Part shown: positions 5,944 to 6,091 of the stretch, in pieces
How positions within the stretch are numbered: position 1 is the first letter of the stretch
Layout of the letters: every line of letters begins with the position of its first letter
Assembly (NCBI GenBank): GCA_003525905.1
Contig: DQIA01000109.1
Location: 1-6,091, forward strand
Direction of reading: 5' to 3'
Origin: Clostridiales bacterium
Lineage (GTDB): Bacteria > Bacillota > Clostridia > Oscillospirales > Oscillospiraceae
Length of the DNA stretch: 6,091 nucleotides
Notes under the pieces: generated by a model
The model's database searches: none
What the model saw: only the letters and a program-made list of their open reading frames with translations
What the model was told of the DNA's origin: nothing
Program-made: the position numbers and the translations under genes

Positions 5944-6091
5944 TGTAGGGGCCGGGCTGTCCCCTCCCGGCGCTGCACCGGCGGGAAGTGCGGGCCAATG
6001 TTAAAAAGGCAATGGCCCCCAAGTTTGTCATTGCGGGGAGGGCGAAAGCCCGACGTGGCGCCCTGAGTGCGCAGCGCGAGGAAGTGCCCTT
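5944..6091 (-). repeat. Diverged inverted copy of the upstream palindromic repeat
   Basis: Read on the minus strand, it has the same order of parts as the upstream units. A module A-like stretch (6059 back to 6027) runs from GCCACG to GCAATGAC, with inner stem GGGC-TTTC-GCCC. About 115 bp later comes a GC-rich stem ending in CCCCTACA (5952 back to 5944). The sequence between is largely different from the upstream copies. No gene is visible in this stretch, and the window ends within or near the element. Confidence 0.6.

Noticed and set aside
3743..6031. Minus-strand frame of 762 codons opposite acsB and the terminator
   Set aside because: It is the shadow of acsB, ends exactly at the TTA of acsB codon 3, runs through a terminator and repeat, and has a low-complexity translation.

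Overview
The window carries one compact operon, cooS-cooC-acsB. It encodes the two catalytic nickel-iron subunits of the bacterial carbon monoxide dehydrogenase/acetyl-CoA synthase (CODH/ACS) complex and a nickel-insertion ATPase between them. These are the carbonyl-branch and acetyl-CoA-forming enzymes of the Wood-Ljungdahl pathway. The DNA is GC-rich, codons strongly favour C or G at the third position, the ribosome binding sites are strong AGGAGG types, and the AcsB is of the long bacterial form. Together with the intergenic repeats this suggests a high-GC anaerobic member of the Clostridia, perhaps an Oscillospiraceae-like gut bacterium. The phylum-level guess is fairly safe; the family is inference.

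Layout. Bases 1-760 hold no credible gene. They are an array of about 180-bp palindromic repeat units (63-244, 245-420, 421-602, and a partial unit at 603-759). Bases 773-807 are five tandem heptamers, followed by a GC-rich hairpin at 812-832. Bases 833-1048 are the operon's control region. This has a near-consensus sigma-70 promoter (TTGACA, 17-bp spacer, TAAAAT) whose -35 box lies inside a perfect 13-bp inverted repeat, then a leader of about 108 nt with two predicted hairpins, then an AGGAGG site. cooS spans 1049-2950, cooC 2953-3723 and acsB 3737-5869, all on the + strand with gaps of 2 and 13 bp. A strong intrinsic terminator sits at 5880-5915. From about 5944 to the window end there is a diverged, inverted relative of the upstream repeat unit.

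How the genes work together. CooS reduces CO2 to CO at its Ni-Fe-S C-cluster. CO passes to the A-cluster of AcsB, which joins it to a methyl group and coenzyme A to make acetyl-CoA. CooC is the ATPase expected to help load nickel into one or both enzymes. All metal-binding residues I could check in CooS, CooC and AcsB are present, so the proteins look active. The methyl-carrying corrinoid protein (acsC, acsD) and methyltransferase (acsE) are not in the window, and the terminator directly after acsB means they are not in this transcript downstream.

The protein families are well known. The less explained parts are the mosaic repeat array, the palindrome over the promoter, the leader structure, and the near-total absence of TTA, CTA and TCA codons, with one TTA at codon 3 of acsB. 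I found no convincing new biological system.
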